A stretch of DNA of 64,000 bases. It comes from Bos javanicus (lineage: Eukaryota > Chordata > Mammalia > Artiodactyla > Bovidae). The position numbers were made by a program, and so were the translations under genes. This document shows, piece by piece, positions 23,061 through 34,305 of the stretch (positions within the stretch are counted from its first letter, which is position 1; every line of letters begins with the position of its first letter). Below the pieces are notes generated by a model. The model did no database searches. It was not told where the DNA came from and was given only the letters and a program-made list of their open reading frames with translations. Location of the stretch: contig NC_083882.1 in the NCBI RefSeq assembly GCF_032452875.1, positions 61,581,614 through 61,645,613 of the forward strand. The letters are read 5' to 3'.

Positions 23061-24552
23061 AGAGATCTCTTCAAGAAAATTAGAGATACCAAGGGAACAT
23101 TTCATGCAAAGATGGGCTCAATAAAGAAATGGTATGGACCTAACAGAACCAGAAGATATTAAGAAGAGGTGGTAAGAATACACAGAAAAACTGTACAAAA
23201 AAGATCTTCATGACCCAGATAATCATGATGGTGTGATCACTCACCTAGAGCCAGACATCCTGGAATGTGAAGTCAAGTGGGCCTTAGGAAGCATCACTAT
23301 GAACAAAGCTAGTGGAGGTGATGGAATTCCAGTTGAGCTATTTCAAATCCTGAAAGATGATGCTGTGAAAGTGCTGCACTCAATATGCCAGCAAATTTGG
23401 AAAACTCAGCAGTGGCCACAGGACTGGAAAAGGTCAGTTTTCATTCCAATCCCAAAGAAAGGCAATGCCAAAGAATGCTCAAACTACCACACAATTGCAC
23501 TCATCTCACATGCTAGTAAAGTAATGCTCAAAATTCTCCAAGCCAGGCTTCAGCAATACGTAAACCGTGAACTTCCAGATGTTCAAGCTGGTTTTAGAAA
23601 AGGCAGAGGAACCAGAGATCAAATTGCCAACATCTGCTGGATCATCGAAAAAGCAAGAGAGTTCCAGAAAAACATCGATTTCTGCTTTATTGACTATGCC
23701 AAAGCCTTTGACTGTGTGGATCACAATAAACTGTGGAAAATTCTGAAAGAGATGGGAATATCAGACCACCTGACCTGCCTCTTGAGAAACCTATATGCAA
23801 GTCAGGAAGCAACAGTTAGAACTGGACATGGAACAACAGACTGGTTCCAAATAGGAAAAGGAGTACGTCAAGGCTGTATATTGTCACCCTGCCTGTTTAA
23901 CTTATATACAGAGTACATCATGAAAACGCTGGGCTGGAAGAAGCACAAGCTGGAATCAAGATTGCCAGGAGAAATATCAATAACCTCAGATATGCAGATG
24001 ACACCACCCTTATGGCAGAAAGTGAAGAGGAACTAAAAAGCCTCTTGGTGAAAGTGAAAGAGGAGAACGAGAAAGTTGGCTTAAAGCTCAACATTCAGAA
24101 AACTAAGATCATGGCCTCCGGTCCCATCACTTCATGGAAAATAGATGGGGAAACAGTGGAAACAGTGTCAGACTTTATTTTCTTGGGCTCCAAAATCACT
24201 GCAGATGGTGATTGCAGCCATGATATTAAAAGATGCTTACTCCTTGGAAGGAAAGTTATGACCAACCTAGATAGCATATTCAAAAGCAGAAACATTACTT
24301 TGCCAACAAAGGTCCGTCTAGTCAAGGCTATGGTTTTCCCAGTGGTCATGTATGGAGGTGAGTTGGACTGTGAAGAAAGCTGAGTGCCAAAGAATTGATA
24401 CTTTTGAACTGTGGTGTTGGAGAAGACTCTTGAGAGTCCCTTGGACTGCAAGGAGATCCATCCAGTCCATCCTAAAGGAGAGCAGCCCTGGGTGTTCATT
24501 GGAAGGACTGATGCTGAAGCAGAAACTCCAGTACTTTGGCCACCTCATGTGA
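23061..24552 (+). pseudogene. BovB ORF2 reverse transcriptase portion, broken
   Basis: The RT domain is recognisable: FIPIPKK, QAGFRKGRGTRDQI, motif A FIDYAKAFDCVDH, and RQGCILSPCLFNLY. A 1-nt deletion at about 23921-23928 puts the YADD catalytic box (23991-24002) in another frame from motif A. Upstream, near 23127-23177, a small deletion and a TAA stop also break the frame. After YADD the frame continues as MAESEEELKSLL until a further frameshift near 24356. A TGA at 24550-24552 replaces an expected CGA. Not translatable. Confidence 0.9.
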
Positions 24553-24773
24553 GAGTTGACTCATTGGAAAAGACTCTGATGCTGGGAGGGATTGGAGGCA
24601 GGAGGAGAAGGAGACGACAGAGGATGAGATGGCTGGATGGCATCACCTACTCTATGGACATGAGTTTGAGTGAACTCTGGGAGTTGGTGATGGACAGGGA
24701 GGCCTGGCATACTGTGATTCATTGGGTCGGAAAGAGTCAGACACAACTGAGCGACTGAACAGAACTGAGTGAT

Positions 24774-26397
24774 GAATTAATTTTAACCAAGAGAAAGGAA
24801 TGCAATTGAATGGTTACACTGGGATTTGAACTTAAGTGGTGTGAGTCTGGAGCCCTCTCAGCTAACTTGGTTCTGAAAACCACACCTGTGTCAGGGTTGT
24901 ACCGTAGTGGGAGGTACTTTCTCTTCTCCACTGCCTGGGGAAGGCGTTGTGTAGACGGAAAGGCTGTAGTAGGAATTTCACACATCCAGCCTCCTGTTAA
25001 CAGTGGCTGTGACTTATTCTCACAACTGACCCAGAGCCAAACATCCAGACTTGGGCCTGGTGAAGTAGAAGCTGACATATGAGACCTCTGAGGATTAGAA
25101 ATATATTGGAGGACTGAGTTTCTTGGGAAAACTGGACTTTGTTAAGTCAAGTGAAAAGGATTTGCCTGATGAAGGGATTTTGGTATATTCATGCAATGGG
25201 GATTAAATTTCAACTCAGGGCTGATAAAGGCTGGATCATTCTGGTTCTTTGAAGTTATCCTGCTCGTCATTGCTCTTCATTTCCATAATGATATTAGCAA
25301 GGCCACTCCCATCCTGACCCTTCTGGGCACAAGTTGAAGCCACTCCTTGGAACTGATTTCACTTCCTCTCAGTTTGTATTAATCTAGCATCCAAACTCCA
25401 AATTGAGCCTTCTCAAACTTACTTAAGTCTATTTCCTAACATTCTTCAAAGTGTTCCTATAGTGCTAATCATGCTGATAGTCATGTTGTCCCCAAAACTA
25501 CTTGTGCCCTCTCACTCTAGTGAACATTTGGCCAAAATAGTCTTACCTGTTTTGTTCCACGTTGAAAGCCCATTTCCACATCCTTCCACGATGCTATTCC
25601 TTGAAAGTCACTTCCTTTCTGAATTACCTATTGTCCGTGTGATAGTTTTTGCACATGGTTGCATTTGCTCTTTATTATATGCTGCTTTGAGTTTCCCTAA
25701 ATGTTTGGTGCAGAATTCTTACACAATCTCCTGGTTGGGCACAGAGGAGGTTTTAGGAGGTTTTACAGATAGAGCACTGAATAGCATCATATCACATTGT
25801 AAGAGATGCATTCCTTCTTTGACTATTTTTCAATAATTTGGATAAGTAAAAGGATCTTTTTTGTACTAGTCTCTGTTTAATACCTATATAAAACATATTC
25901 CTCCTTACATAGAAATGAAAATTTCTTAGAATCTGAATAGACTATCACAAAATATTTTGCTGTTTTGTATTTCTTCTAACAGATATAAATACAGGCAAGT
26001 AATAGAGGTAAATCATTTACTATAGTAACATAAAATTTTTGAAAAATATATTTAAATAAAAATGTAGGTAAATTTTAAAAAGTGAATAATACTAGTACAG
26101 TCTCTGTGTATATGTGCAAAACTCATGAAGTGATATGTGAATGCCTGAGGACTACAAAACCCTGGTTTTATGAATATCAGTGCTATGCCACCATGAAGCA
26201 CATAATTCATCAAGGTAGGGATATTCTTAAGAAGAAAGAGTGGACAATGGGAAGAAAGTTTGTGTGGATATTGGGAAATCTTGGTTCTGACTTTGGCAAT
26301 GAGGGCTTAAAAGGACAAGTTCAGGAGTCAGGTCACCTAGATTTGAGTCCTGGTTCTCAATCCGATCCTGTATTAACTTAGATGATTAAGACTTGAA
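24774..26397. other. No gene seen; possible old L2-like stretch
   Basis: 24790-25250 is unassigned. 25260-25720 has a C/T-rich character reminiscent of L2 but no diagnostic segment. A 124-codon open frame at 25462-25836 lacks any domain. Confidence 0.35.
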
Positions 26398-26590
26398 GGC
26401 TGTGCTATCTAATAGAACTTTCTGTGAGGTTGTTCGTGTTCTATATAATCTAGTACAATAGCCACTCTTGAGCATGTGAAAATTGGCCTGAGAAACATCT
26501 GTGGGACAGAATTTTAAATTTTGCTTAAATTCATTTAATTTGGACAGCAACCTGTAGCTTCTGGCTTCTTATTAGACTGTACAGCTCCAA
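26398..26590 (+). repeat. hAT-type non-autonomous DNA transposon relic (tentative)
   Basis: 'Gctatctaatagaactttctg' at the left and 'ttagactgtacagctcc' at the right resemble the ends of an old mammalian hAT element. Diverged, with no clear duplication. Confidence 0.4.
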
Positions 26591-26710
26591 GACTCAGCTG
26601 TTTCATCTATAAAATAAGCATCATGATCATATTTGCCTCAGAGGGTAGTTTGAGAATTAAATAAGGTAATGCATATGTGGTACTTAGTTTAGTATGTGGC
26701 ACAGAAAAGA
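26591..26710 (+). repeat. MIR 3' half
   Basis: 'Cagctgtttcatctataaaat', 'gagaattaaataaggtaatgc' and 'gtatgtggcacag' follow the MIR 3' part. Confidence 0.65.
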
Positions 26711-27177
26711 ACTTAAAATATTAGCAATATATTTAACTAGTTTTATTGGTAATTTGTTTCATGTCTCTGAAACTCAGTAGTTGCTTTTGAATATTAATTT
26801 AATGGTATCTAAGATCATCTGAGTACTAATGTATCCCGTTCATGTCTGACACTAGACCCAAGTGTAGAATATATAGTAAGAGCTCAATCAACAAGAGAAT
26901 AGGACAGCTTTTGTTGTTTGGTGTGGATTTTTTTTTTTTTAATCTCAGTTTCAAATTTCTTGGAGCTGTGAAAGTTGAAATGTCTAAGGCAATAAAAAAT
27001 TGCAGGGTGACCAAAATAAAGTTTGAGTAAATTAAAAAAGTTAATAGATGACAAAAGCATCCTAAATTGGATCTCAAAGCAAGTGTGAAGGTTTGTTGAA
27101 TTGATTCTGTCATGTGTTAAAGTTTCTGATATTCTGGTATGATTGTGTCAGATAGCTGCCTTCCCTTGAGAATAAAG

Positions 27178-27390
27178 AGTTGCCATTTATTGAGAGCTCA
27201 TGGCCTGCCTAGCATCTGCCTGGTTATTAGTGCTTATTCCACATCAACCTTACATGACGTGCTGTTATCCTGTTACAAAGGTCAGGAAACTGAGCCTTGG
27301 GAAGATCAAATGAGTTGCCCAAGGTCACACAGCTAAAAATAGATTCCAGCCCTACCTGGTTTAAAAGCTTGCTAGTTCTTTCCAGTGTAG
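27178..27390 (-). repeat. MIR SINE
   Basis: Reverse MIR with the core GCCCAAGGTCACACAGCTA near 27317-27335 and 'ggaaactgagccttggg' to its left. Confidence 0.85.
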
Positions 27391-27549
27391 CACAATGCAT
27401 TTCTGCAGGCACATCTAATGACGTTGCAATATCTGAGCTATGGCTTTTATACTTAACATTTCTTGGCAGTTCATCAGAATCAAGATCTAAGGATCTATGT
27501 GCTTCGCTTGCAGTATTATACTCAGTCCTCTTCATCCAATCCTATGCAA

Positions 27550-27680
27550 GCCATTCTTAACACCTGTTTTGTTGACAAGTCAGCTGGGGCACAAAGGGCA
27601 AACAACTTACCCAAGGTCACCCAAGTACAACTAGGATTAAGCCCCACTTAGTGTGACACCTGAATCCAGGCCAGTAGTGC
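27550..27680 (-). repeat. MIR SINE (second copy)
   Basis: 'Acttacccaaggtcacccaag' marks the MIR core on the minus strand, about 160 bp from another MIR in the same orientation. Possibly two independent insertions. Confidence 0.75.
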
Positions 27681-27744
27681 CGCTGTGAGGCCACGCATAG
27701 GTCAGTACCAGACCCAGGGATTTCTCTAGGAGCTTCCTTATCAT

Positions 27745-28730
27745 TGCTGTTCAGTCGCTCAGTCATGTCCAACTCTTTGCAACCCCATGGTTGACAGCAC
27801 ACCAGGCTTCCCTGTCCTTCACTATCTTCTAGAGCTTGTTCAAACTCATATCCATTGAATCGGTGATGCCATCCAACCATCTCATCCTCTGTCGTCCCTT
27901 TCTCCTCCCACCTTCAATCTTTTCCAGCATCAGCGTTTTTCTAATGAATCAGCTCTTCGCATCAGGCGGCCAAAGTATTGGAGCTTCAGCTTCACCATTA
28001 GTCCTTCCAATGAATATTCAGGACTAATTTCCTTTAGGATTGACTGGTTTGATCTCCTTGTAGTTCAAGGGACTTTCAAGAGTCTTCTTCAACACCACAT
28101 CAATTCTTCAGTGCTCAACTTTCTTTACAGTCCAACTCTCATACCCATAAATGACTAGTGAAAAAAATCATAGCTTTGACTATACGAATCTTTGTTGGAA
28201 AAGCAATGTCTCTGCTTTTTAATAGGCTGTCTGGGAGAAGGCAATGGCAACCCATTCCAGTACTCTTGCCTGGAAAATCCCATGGACAGAGGAGCCTGGT
28301 AGGTTGCAGTCCATGGGGTCGCTAAGAGTAGGATATGACTGAGCGACTTCACTTTCATTTTTCACTTTCCTGCATTGGAGAAGGAAATGGCAACCCACTC
28401 CAGTGTTCTTGCCTGGAGGATCCCAGGGACGGGGGAGCCTGGTGGGCTGCCGTCTACGGGGCCGCACAGAGTCGGACACGACCGAAGTGACTTAGCAGCA
28501 GCAGCAGCAGGTTTGTCGTAGCTTTTCTTCCAAGGAGCAAGTGTCTTCTAATTTTGTGGCTGCAGTGATTTTGGAGCCCAAGATAATAGAGTCTCTTACT
28601 GTTTCCATTGTCTTCCCATCTATTTGCCATGAAGTGATGGGACCAGATACCATGATCTTTGTCTTTTGAATGTTGAGTTTTAAGCCAGCTTTTTCACTCT
28701 CCTCTTTCACTTTCATCAAGAGTCTTTTTA
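27745..28730 (-). repeat. BovB 3' fragment, split by BOV-A2
   Basis: Reverse BovB from its 3' terminus (27745) inward to the ORF2 tail ('ctctttcactttcatcaag' near 28705-28723). A forward BOV-A2 at 28233-28510 interrupts it. Confidence 0.9.
28233..28510 (+). repeat. BOV-A2 SINE with (AGC)n tail, inside BovB
   Basis: Complete dimeric BOV-A2 with a tail of about five GCA units (28494-28510). It is little diverged, so it appears young, and it inserted opposite in orientation to its BovB host. Confidence 0.92.
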
Positions 28731-30228
28731 TCCTTATCATACCCTGAGTCTTTTTGCTGCCTCCTTCCATAATACTTTTTTTTTATACCTCTCCTTCTCC
28801 AGTTGACTTTTTGTTCTGTTAAACTCTGATTCCTTTTCTCCTCTGCTTATTTTTACTATTGGGATACTTTATGTAATATTAGGAAGTGTGTAGGTTTTCT
28901 GCCAAAAAAGAAAACAAATTTCTATTGACTGAAATAGTGAACTTTCAGAACAACTGGAATAGAAAAGTGTTGTGTGAATTCATTGAGTAAAGGAGCCCAA
29001 ATTTTAGTTCTTTCTTCATTTTGCTAGTATAGTTTTCAAGTATTAATCGAAAGAGCAGCTATGTTGTACAGAAGCTCCAATATTTTATTTTCTATTAAGA
29101 CAGTTTGGTTAAAAAAAAGCTATATCACTTTCTGCTTCTAGAAAAACTGCAGTTCTCAGGACTACAATATTTAAGGATATTAATGAGGAATATCCAAGAG
29201 AAACACTCATCATTTGAGGGGAAAATACATTTTCTATGTCAAGGAAAAGATATTCCTGTGTTGTAAGTGAGCCAAATTATGAGAATTATTCACAGACTTT
29301 TTTTTTTTATTGCACTTACCAGAGCAGTTAGGATAATCTATGCTCTATTGCATCATGTGGTACGTTCAAGATTTGGCATTTAAGTATGATACATGCTTAA
29401 TTGAAAATATCCACTTGTTGTAAGAGTAAGAGAATTCTGTGAGTGGTTTTTCACCTGTCAGAGGTTATCGGAAGCTGTAATTCAGGGAAAAAAATGAAAG
29501 GAAAAGATGTAGGTAGCCCAACAGATTAATACTGCTTGGTGAACTTTCCACCTCCTCAGTGGGGTTTGAGAGCCAAAGAAATGACACACTTTGATGATGA
29601 CAATCTTGGGACTCCAAAGGCATTCACATAGTTTTTAGAATTTGTACTGAATATGGGCAAAATATACAAAACCCCAGCTAACCTTAATCAAAAATTTATT
29701 TCTTCCATTGCTGCCAGCCTGGACATAATGGAGCAAAATAATAACAAGCTGGATGCTACACACAAAACTTTATCATTTGTAAATTTTTTTTTTGATTTTT
29801 TTTTTTTTATCATTTGTAAATTTATGTGAGTTTATGTGCCCACTTGGTTTGGGCATATGCTCTGAGGTTCTATAAACTGTTAAGCCTCCATGTTTTTGTT
29901 AAGCTGTGAGCTTTCATTGGGGAGGAAATAATATATATATAGGCAGTATGAATAATATTTTTATCTGATGTCATCATTACGGAAAATGTACTGATTTTAA
30001 CAGGATTAACTATATGACTATCAATATTTGACTGTTTTTGACCTATTAAATGTCAGTTTTATATGGTTCAACCTAGTATTTTAAGATGTAAATAAACCAC
30101 AGGCAAAGATAATATTTTTTGGATTCTAAGAATAACTGGAGTTACACTGGACTTTGTTCTACTTTATAGAAGCTATGGAGATTCAAACTTTTTTGTATTT
30201 TTAATGAGATGGACTGAAAAGTAAATAT
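28731..30228. other. AT-rich single-copy DNA, no gene seen
   Basis: No recognised repeat apart from a poly-T insertion listed separately. No exon-like open frame. Confidence 0.5.
29769..29823 (-). repeat. Poly-T-only insertion flanked by an 18-bp direct repeat
   Basis: TTTATCATTTGTAAATTT occurs at 29769-29786 and again at 29806-29823, separated only by T tracts around one GA. This is what a retrotransposition event that copied only a poly-A tail would leave. Tandem duplication by slippage is an alternative. Confidence 0.6.
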
Positions 30229-30379
30229 AGTTGTCCCTTGGTATCCACGGTGGATTGGTTCCAGTACCCCCGTGGACACCAAATCCATAGATCTGAAGTC
30301 CTTTACATCAGATGGCAGGGTAAAATTGGCCCTACATATCTGCAGATTCAGAACCTGTGGATACAGAGGGCTAACTGTA
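30229..30379 (+). repeat. MER2-type (Tigger) DNA transposon relic
   Basis: The left end 'agttgtcccttggtatcc' and right end 'ggatacagagggctaactg' form imperfect terminal inverted repeats, bounded by TA dinucleotides as expected for Tigger/pogo elements. Internally deleted to about 150 bp. Confidence 0.75.
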
Positions 30380-30680
30380 AAATTTAGTATGCTCTGACAT
30401 TCTTAAATATTATATCACATTTGTTCAAACCACCAGACATTTCAAAACTATCAGACTCAAACAAACATTTCAAACAGATAAGGCACAACATTTAGTTATT
30501 GGGTTGAGTGTTTTCCGTGTCAACTTGAATAGGTATTAAATGGCAAGGAGGGAAATATAGATAGTTTTCCTCCTAGGAAAACCTGTAGCCATACAAATGG
30601 TCCCTTGCTTATCTAATGATTTTAAAACAAGAAGAAAAAGGCCATTGTACTTTAGGAAATATTTAAGATCTTGATCCCTT

Positions 30681-31131
30681 TGTTAGGGGAAGCACACTGA
30701 TTGAAACTGCCCACCCTGGCCAGGCACCATAGTAACCATTTGCATGAGTTGTTTTATGACAGGAGGTCCTGATAAGGAATACGAAACTAATAAGCCACCA
30801 CCAACCAGAAGAGTTCCAGAAAGGTCGAAAGGAGACAGCGGGTGTCTGTCCACTTCCCAGAATCCCTCTCACTAGCATCCTTCTTGGCTGAGCAATGTGT
30901 GCGCCACTAGGAAAGACTCTGAAGACCACCCCATCACCATAAAACCCAAGACTGCGAGCCACGCGGCAGAGCAGTTCTCCTGGGTTCCCTTACCCTACTG
31001 TTCTCCACCAGGGTGCCTTTCCCAATAAAATCTCTCGCTTGATGAACACGTGTCTCCTCGGACAATTCATTTCCAAGTGTTAGACAAGAGCCCGGTTTTG
31101 GGCCCTGGAAGGGGTCTGCTTTCCTGCAACA
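30681..31131 (+). repeat. Solo endogenous-retrovirus LTR (class I type)
   Basis: A 451-bp unit starts TGTT and ends AACA (perfect short inverted repeats) and is flanked by a perfect 4-bp duplication CCTT (30677-30680 and 31132-31135). It contains a CATAAAA TATA-like box near 30938 and an AATAAA signal at 31024-31029. No internal retroviral sequence adjoins it, so it is a recombined solo LTR. A 4-bp duplication suits gammaretrovirus-like ERVs. It resembles a bovine ERV1 LTR, but naming needs a database match. Confidence 0.85.
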
Positions 31132-31289
31132 CCTTGATTTGGAAAAATGGAATTCACTTTGTCGTTTAAACCATAGAGAGACTTTTCTAAGAGTGAAAAT
31201 AAAATGACTCATTAAAATCATCACTACTAGAAATCAAAGGTCAGTTAGTTCCCAGAAAGAACAAGTAGCAAACTAGCAAAGTATTTCCC

Positions 31290-31660
31290 CCAATGTTTAT
31301 TTTGAAGTATTTTAAACCTACAGAAAATTTGCAAAATAGTACAATGATTATTCATATACTCACCAAAATTCACCAATTATTCTATTGTTACTATTTTATT
31401 CTCTCTCTCTTTCTCTTTCCCTCAATTTTTATATCTATTCTGACAGACATAAATAAGCAAAGATATGTTTTAGGGTTTTTTCAAGGGTTATTTTTAAATG
31501 TTTTTCATGTGAGTGTGAATCTCTCCTTTTTTCCCAATTTAGCCAATGTGTTAAAGATTCATAGAGAGATTCTATCTCTTTAAAGTACTGAGTTATCTCA
31601 GGCATTTGTGCCTAATCAAACCCACTTCATTCCATAAAGTTCTAAAATTCATCCCTTGGA
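31290..31660. repeat. Old LINE/LTR-like fragment, family unclear
   Basis: 'Ttaaacctacagaaaatttgc' and 'attcaccaattattctattg' match a motif often seen in old mammalian repeats. I cannot name it. A pyrimidine run lies at 31400-31425. Confidence 0.3.
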
Positions 31661-31869
31661 GAAAGAGGAAGCCGGAATGGTAATTCTATCATTTACCCAC
31701 AGGGCATGTGGGTGAGAAAGAGTATTCACTGGGGACCTTCAGCAACAAAACAAAGCTCCAACAAATCAATTTAAAGGGGAGAAGGGATTATATTACCTTT
31801 CTCCTATCAAGGCAGGATCTAACTTTCACAACAAAATCCTTCGGGGAATTTATGAGTTCTACTCACTTG

Positions 31870-32090
31870 ATCTTGTGCCTCTTCTGGAATAACCTGGTAA
31901 CTGATCCCTGCCTCCAGCTTTTCCCTCCGCTCTCTAACTCATCCTGCACACTGCTGCCAGTTCAGCCTTCTGAGAGCTCTACCTTGATCATGTCATTCCC
32001 CTGGCTAGAAACTACCAATGTTGTCCATGTCCAACAGGACCAATTTAAAACTTCTTAGTCTCAGATGGATATTTAGCTGGTATCAATCAC
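31870..32090 (+). repeat. L2 LINE fragment
   Basis: 'Catcctgcacactgctgcca' followed by 'ttgatcatgtcattcccctgg' and 'gaaactaccaatg' is the typical order of the L2 3' region. Confidence 0.7.
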
Positions 32091-32104
32091 CTGCTATGGC
32101 TGTA

Positions 32105-33176
32105 TCAGTTTTTACTGTTTTTATTTATTTTTTTAATAATGATTTTTAAAATAATTTTTTAAAAATTATTTATTTATTTTGGCTGTGGAAGATCATGGCA
32201 TCTGGTCCCATCACTTCATGGGAAATAGATGGGGAAACACTGGAAACAGTGTAAAACTTTATTTTTTGGGGCTCCAAAATTACTGCAGGTGGTGACTGCA
32301 GCCATGAAATTAAAAGACGATTACTCCTTGGAAGGAAAGTTATGACCAACCTAGATAGCTTATTCAAAAGCAGAGGCATTACTTTGCCCACAAAAGTCCG
32401 TCTAGTCAAGGCTATGGTTTTTCCAGTGGTCATGTATGGATGTGAGAATTGGACTGTGAAGAAAGCTAAGCATCGAAGAATTGATGCTTTTGAACTGTGG
32501 TGTTGGAGAAGACTCTTGAGAGTCCCTTGGACTGCAGGGAGATCCAACCAGTCCATTCTGAAGGAGATGAGCCCTGGGCTTTCTTTGGAAGGAATGATGC
32601 TGAAGCAGAAACTCCAGTACTTTGGCCACCTCATGTGAAGAGTTGACTCATTGGAAAAGACCCTGATGCTGGGAGGGATTGGGGGCTGGAGGAGAAGGGG
32701 ACGACAGAGGATGAGATGGCTGGATGGCATCACTGCCTCGATGGACGTGAGTCTGAGTGAACTCCGGGAGTTGGTGATGGACAGGGAGGCCTGGCATGCT
32801 GCGACTCATGGGGTCACAAAGAGTCGGACACGACTGAACGGCTGAACTGAACTGAACTGAACTGTGCTTTCATTGCTGTGTGGGCCTTTCTCTAGCTACA
32901 ATGAGAGAGTAGCCTACTCTCTAAGTTGCAGTGCTTGGTGGTCTTCTCATTGCCATGGCTTCTCTTTGTGCAGAGCGTGGGCTCTAGGGCCTGCGGGCTT
33001 CAGTAGTTGCGGTTTCCGGGCTCTAGAACACAGAGGGTTGTGGTTGTGGCACAGGAGCTTAGTTACTCTGTGGCATGTGGGATCTTCCAGGATCAGGGAT
33101 CAAACCCGTGTCTTCTGCATTGGAACGCTGATTCTTTACCATGGAGCCACCAGGGAGGCCCTGTTTTCAGTTTTTA
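32105..33176 (-). repeat. CHR-type SINE split by a BovB insertion
   Basis: The reverse CHR SINE has its A/T tail and 'ggctgtg' at 32115-32187 and resumes at 32864 ('tgctttcattgctgtgtggg') through 'gagccaccagggaggcc' at 33161. A TCAGTTTTTA duplication (32105-32114 and 33167-33176) brackets the whole composite. Confidence 0.85.
32188..32863 (+). repeat. BovB 3' fragment inserted in a CHR SINE
   Basis: About 676 bp of BovB from the ORF2 tail to the terminal ACTGA repeats. The translated tail is clean for 99 codons (32342-32638) and then meets TGA at an expected CGA codon. A short CTGTG repeat (32183-32187, 32862-32866) is consistent with a target duplication. Confidence 0.9.
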
Positions 33177-33439
33177 GTATATTAAAATACTTCCATTCTG
33201 TCTGTAAAGAGGAATACTGTATTGACTCTATAAAGACCTAATGATCTAGCATAGCATCAGCTATGACTGAGAGTAACGGGGCGTGGGAATGCTGCTGGCG
33301 GGAAGATGAGTGGTCGATGGTGGTTGCTAAGGGGTTCAGTGGCAGTGGCCCGTGCAGCTCCTGTCAGCGCCAAACCAAGATATCATTTTTGTTTTAGGTC
33401 TTGCCTTCAGTCCAATAAAAATAAAGAAATAGATTTTAA

Positions 33440-34155
33440 AAATCTTCCAGTATCTCACTCTCGGCACTGTTACAGTTTAATCCAGCCCTCCATAAGCTCC
33501 ACTTTCACATCGATACATCATCCTCCATGGACCAGCCAGACTGACCTTAAGGTTTACATCAAAACATCCTCGAGCACTGCTGAAAACCCACATCCTTGCA
33601 CATCGTAGATGAGTATCCAACTTCCTGATCATGGTCTACAGTGCCATGTGGGCTTGAGCTCACCTTCTTTCACTCTTCCCTTGCTGTATTCACATTGGCC
33701 TAATTTTCATCCCTCAATTACGCCAGACTTGTAGCCATTGCAGGATCTTCAGCATTTGCTCTTCTTTAAGCTTGGAACAACCTTCATAATTTTTGCTTCA
33801 TGACAGCCTTCTTCTCCTAAGTCATGTCTTTATCCAAAGTAAAGCTTTTCTGGGCCAGTTTTGAAAACTCCTATCTCCTGTCCTATAGCCACTCTCTATT
33901 TTATTATTCCATTGCTTTATTATATCACAGAACACTTGCAATCATCTTATGTATCTCTTTCTTACACATTTATTTACTCTCATCCTCTTCTGGGGTCTAA
34001 GTTTCTGGAAAACAGCCTTCTCTGTCTTGTCAATGCTTTATCCCAGAACACGGAACAGTGTGTCGCTGAACATGTTTGTTAACTGACTATCTGATTGACA
34101 AAACACTGAGCACCATGGCAGGCACATAGTAAGTACTCAATATCTGTTAGGTGTT
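33440..34155 (+). repeat. L2 LINE 3' region
   Basis: A long run of L2 3' features in the right order: 'ccatagccactctctatttt' region, 'tctggaaaacagccttctctg', 'ggcacatagtaagtactcaat'. Strongly diverged, with approximate edges. Confidence 0.65.
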
Positions 34156-34227
34156 TTATCACCAGAATTCTATTTAGTTGTATATCAGTTGGCCTCTTGA
34201 TTTTTTGGCCCCATCTCTCTCACTTAT

Positions 34228-34305
34228 TATGGAGAATTCCATGGACTATACAGTCCACGGGGTCACAAAGAGTCATACACGACTGAGCGACTTACACTTT
34301 TCTCT
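34228..34305 (+). repeat. BovA body fragment
   Basis: 'Gagaattccatggactat' to 'tacacgactgagcgactt' is the 3' half of a Bov-tA/BovA monomer. Confidence 0.8.

Larger units (their letters stand above)
21082..24773 (+). mobile_element. Near full-length BovB (RTE) LINE, inactive
   Basis: Complete structure for the family: 5' region with three CCAAGG-containing repeats, an endonuclease-RT ORF2, and a 3' end ending 'gcgactgaacagaactga'. After removing an inserted BOV-A2 it is about 3.4 kb, close to the family's full size. BovB is known for horizontal transfer into ruminant ancestors and for mobilising Bov SINEs. This copy is dead: a catalytic His is replaced, and a SINE insertion, stops and frameshifts break ORF2. 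No clear target duplication was found. Confidence 0.95.

Noticed and set aside
21571..24552. Active autonomous BovB
   Set aside because: SINE insertion, catalytic His change, frameshifts and stops rule out a functional product.
21042..24790. Target-site duplication for the full-length BovB
   Set aside because: Weak similarity between TATGAATTATTTT and GATGAATTAATTTT is displaced from the element ends, so it cannot be assigned.
33262..33440. GC-rich patch with a frame starting MSGRWWLLRG and a following AATAAAAATAAA
   Set aside because: It looked like a processed pseudogene of a mitochondrial-targeted protein, but I could not match any protein and no target duplication is evident.
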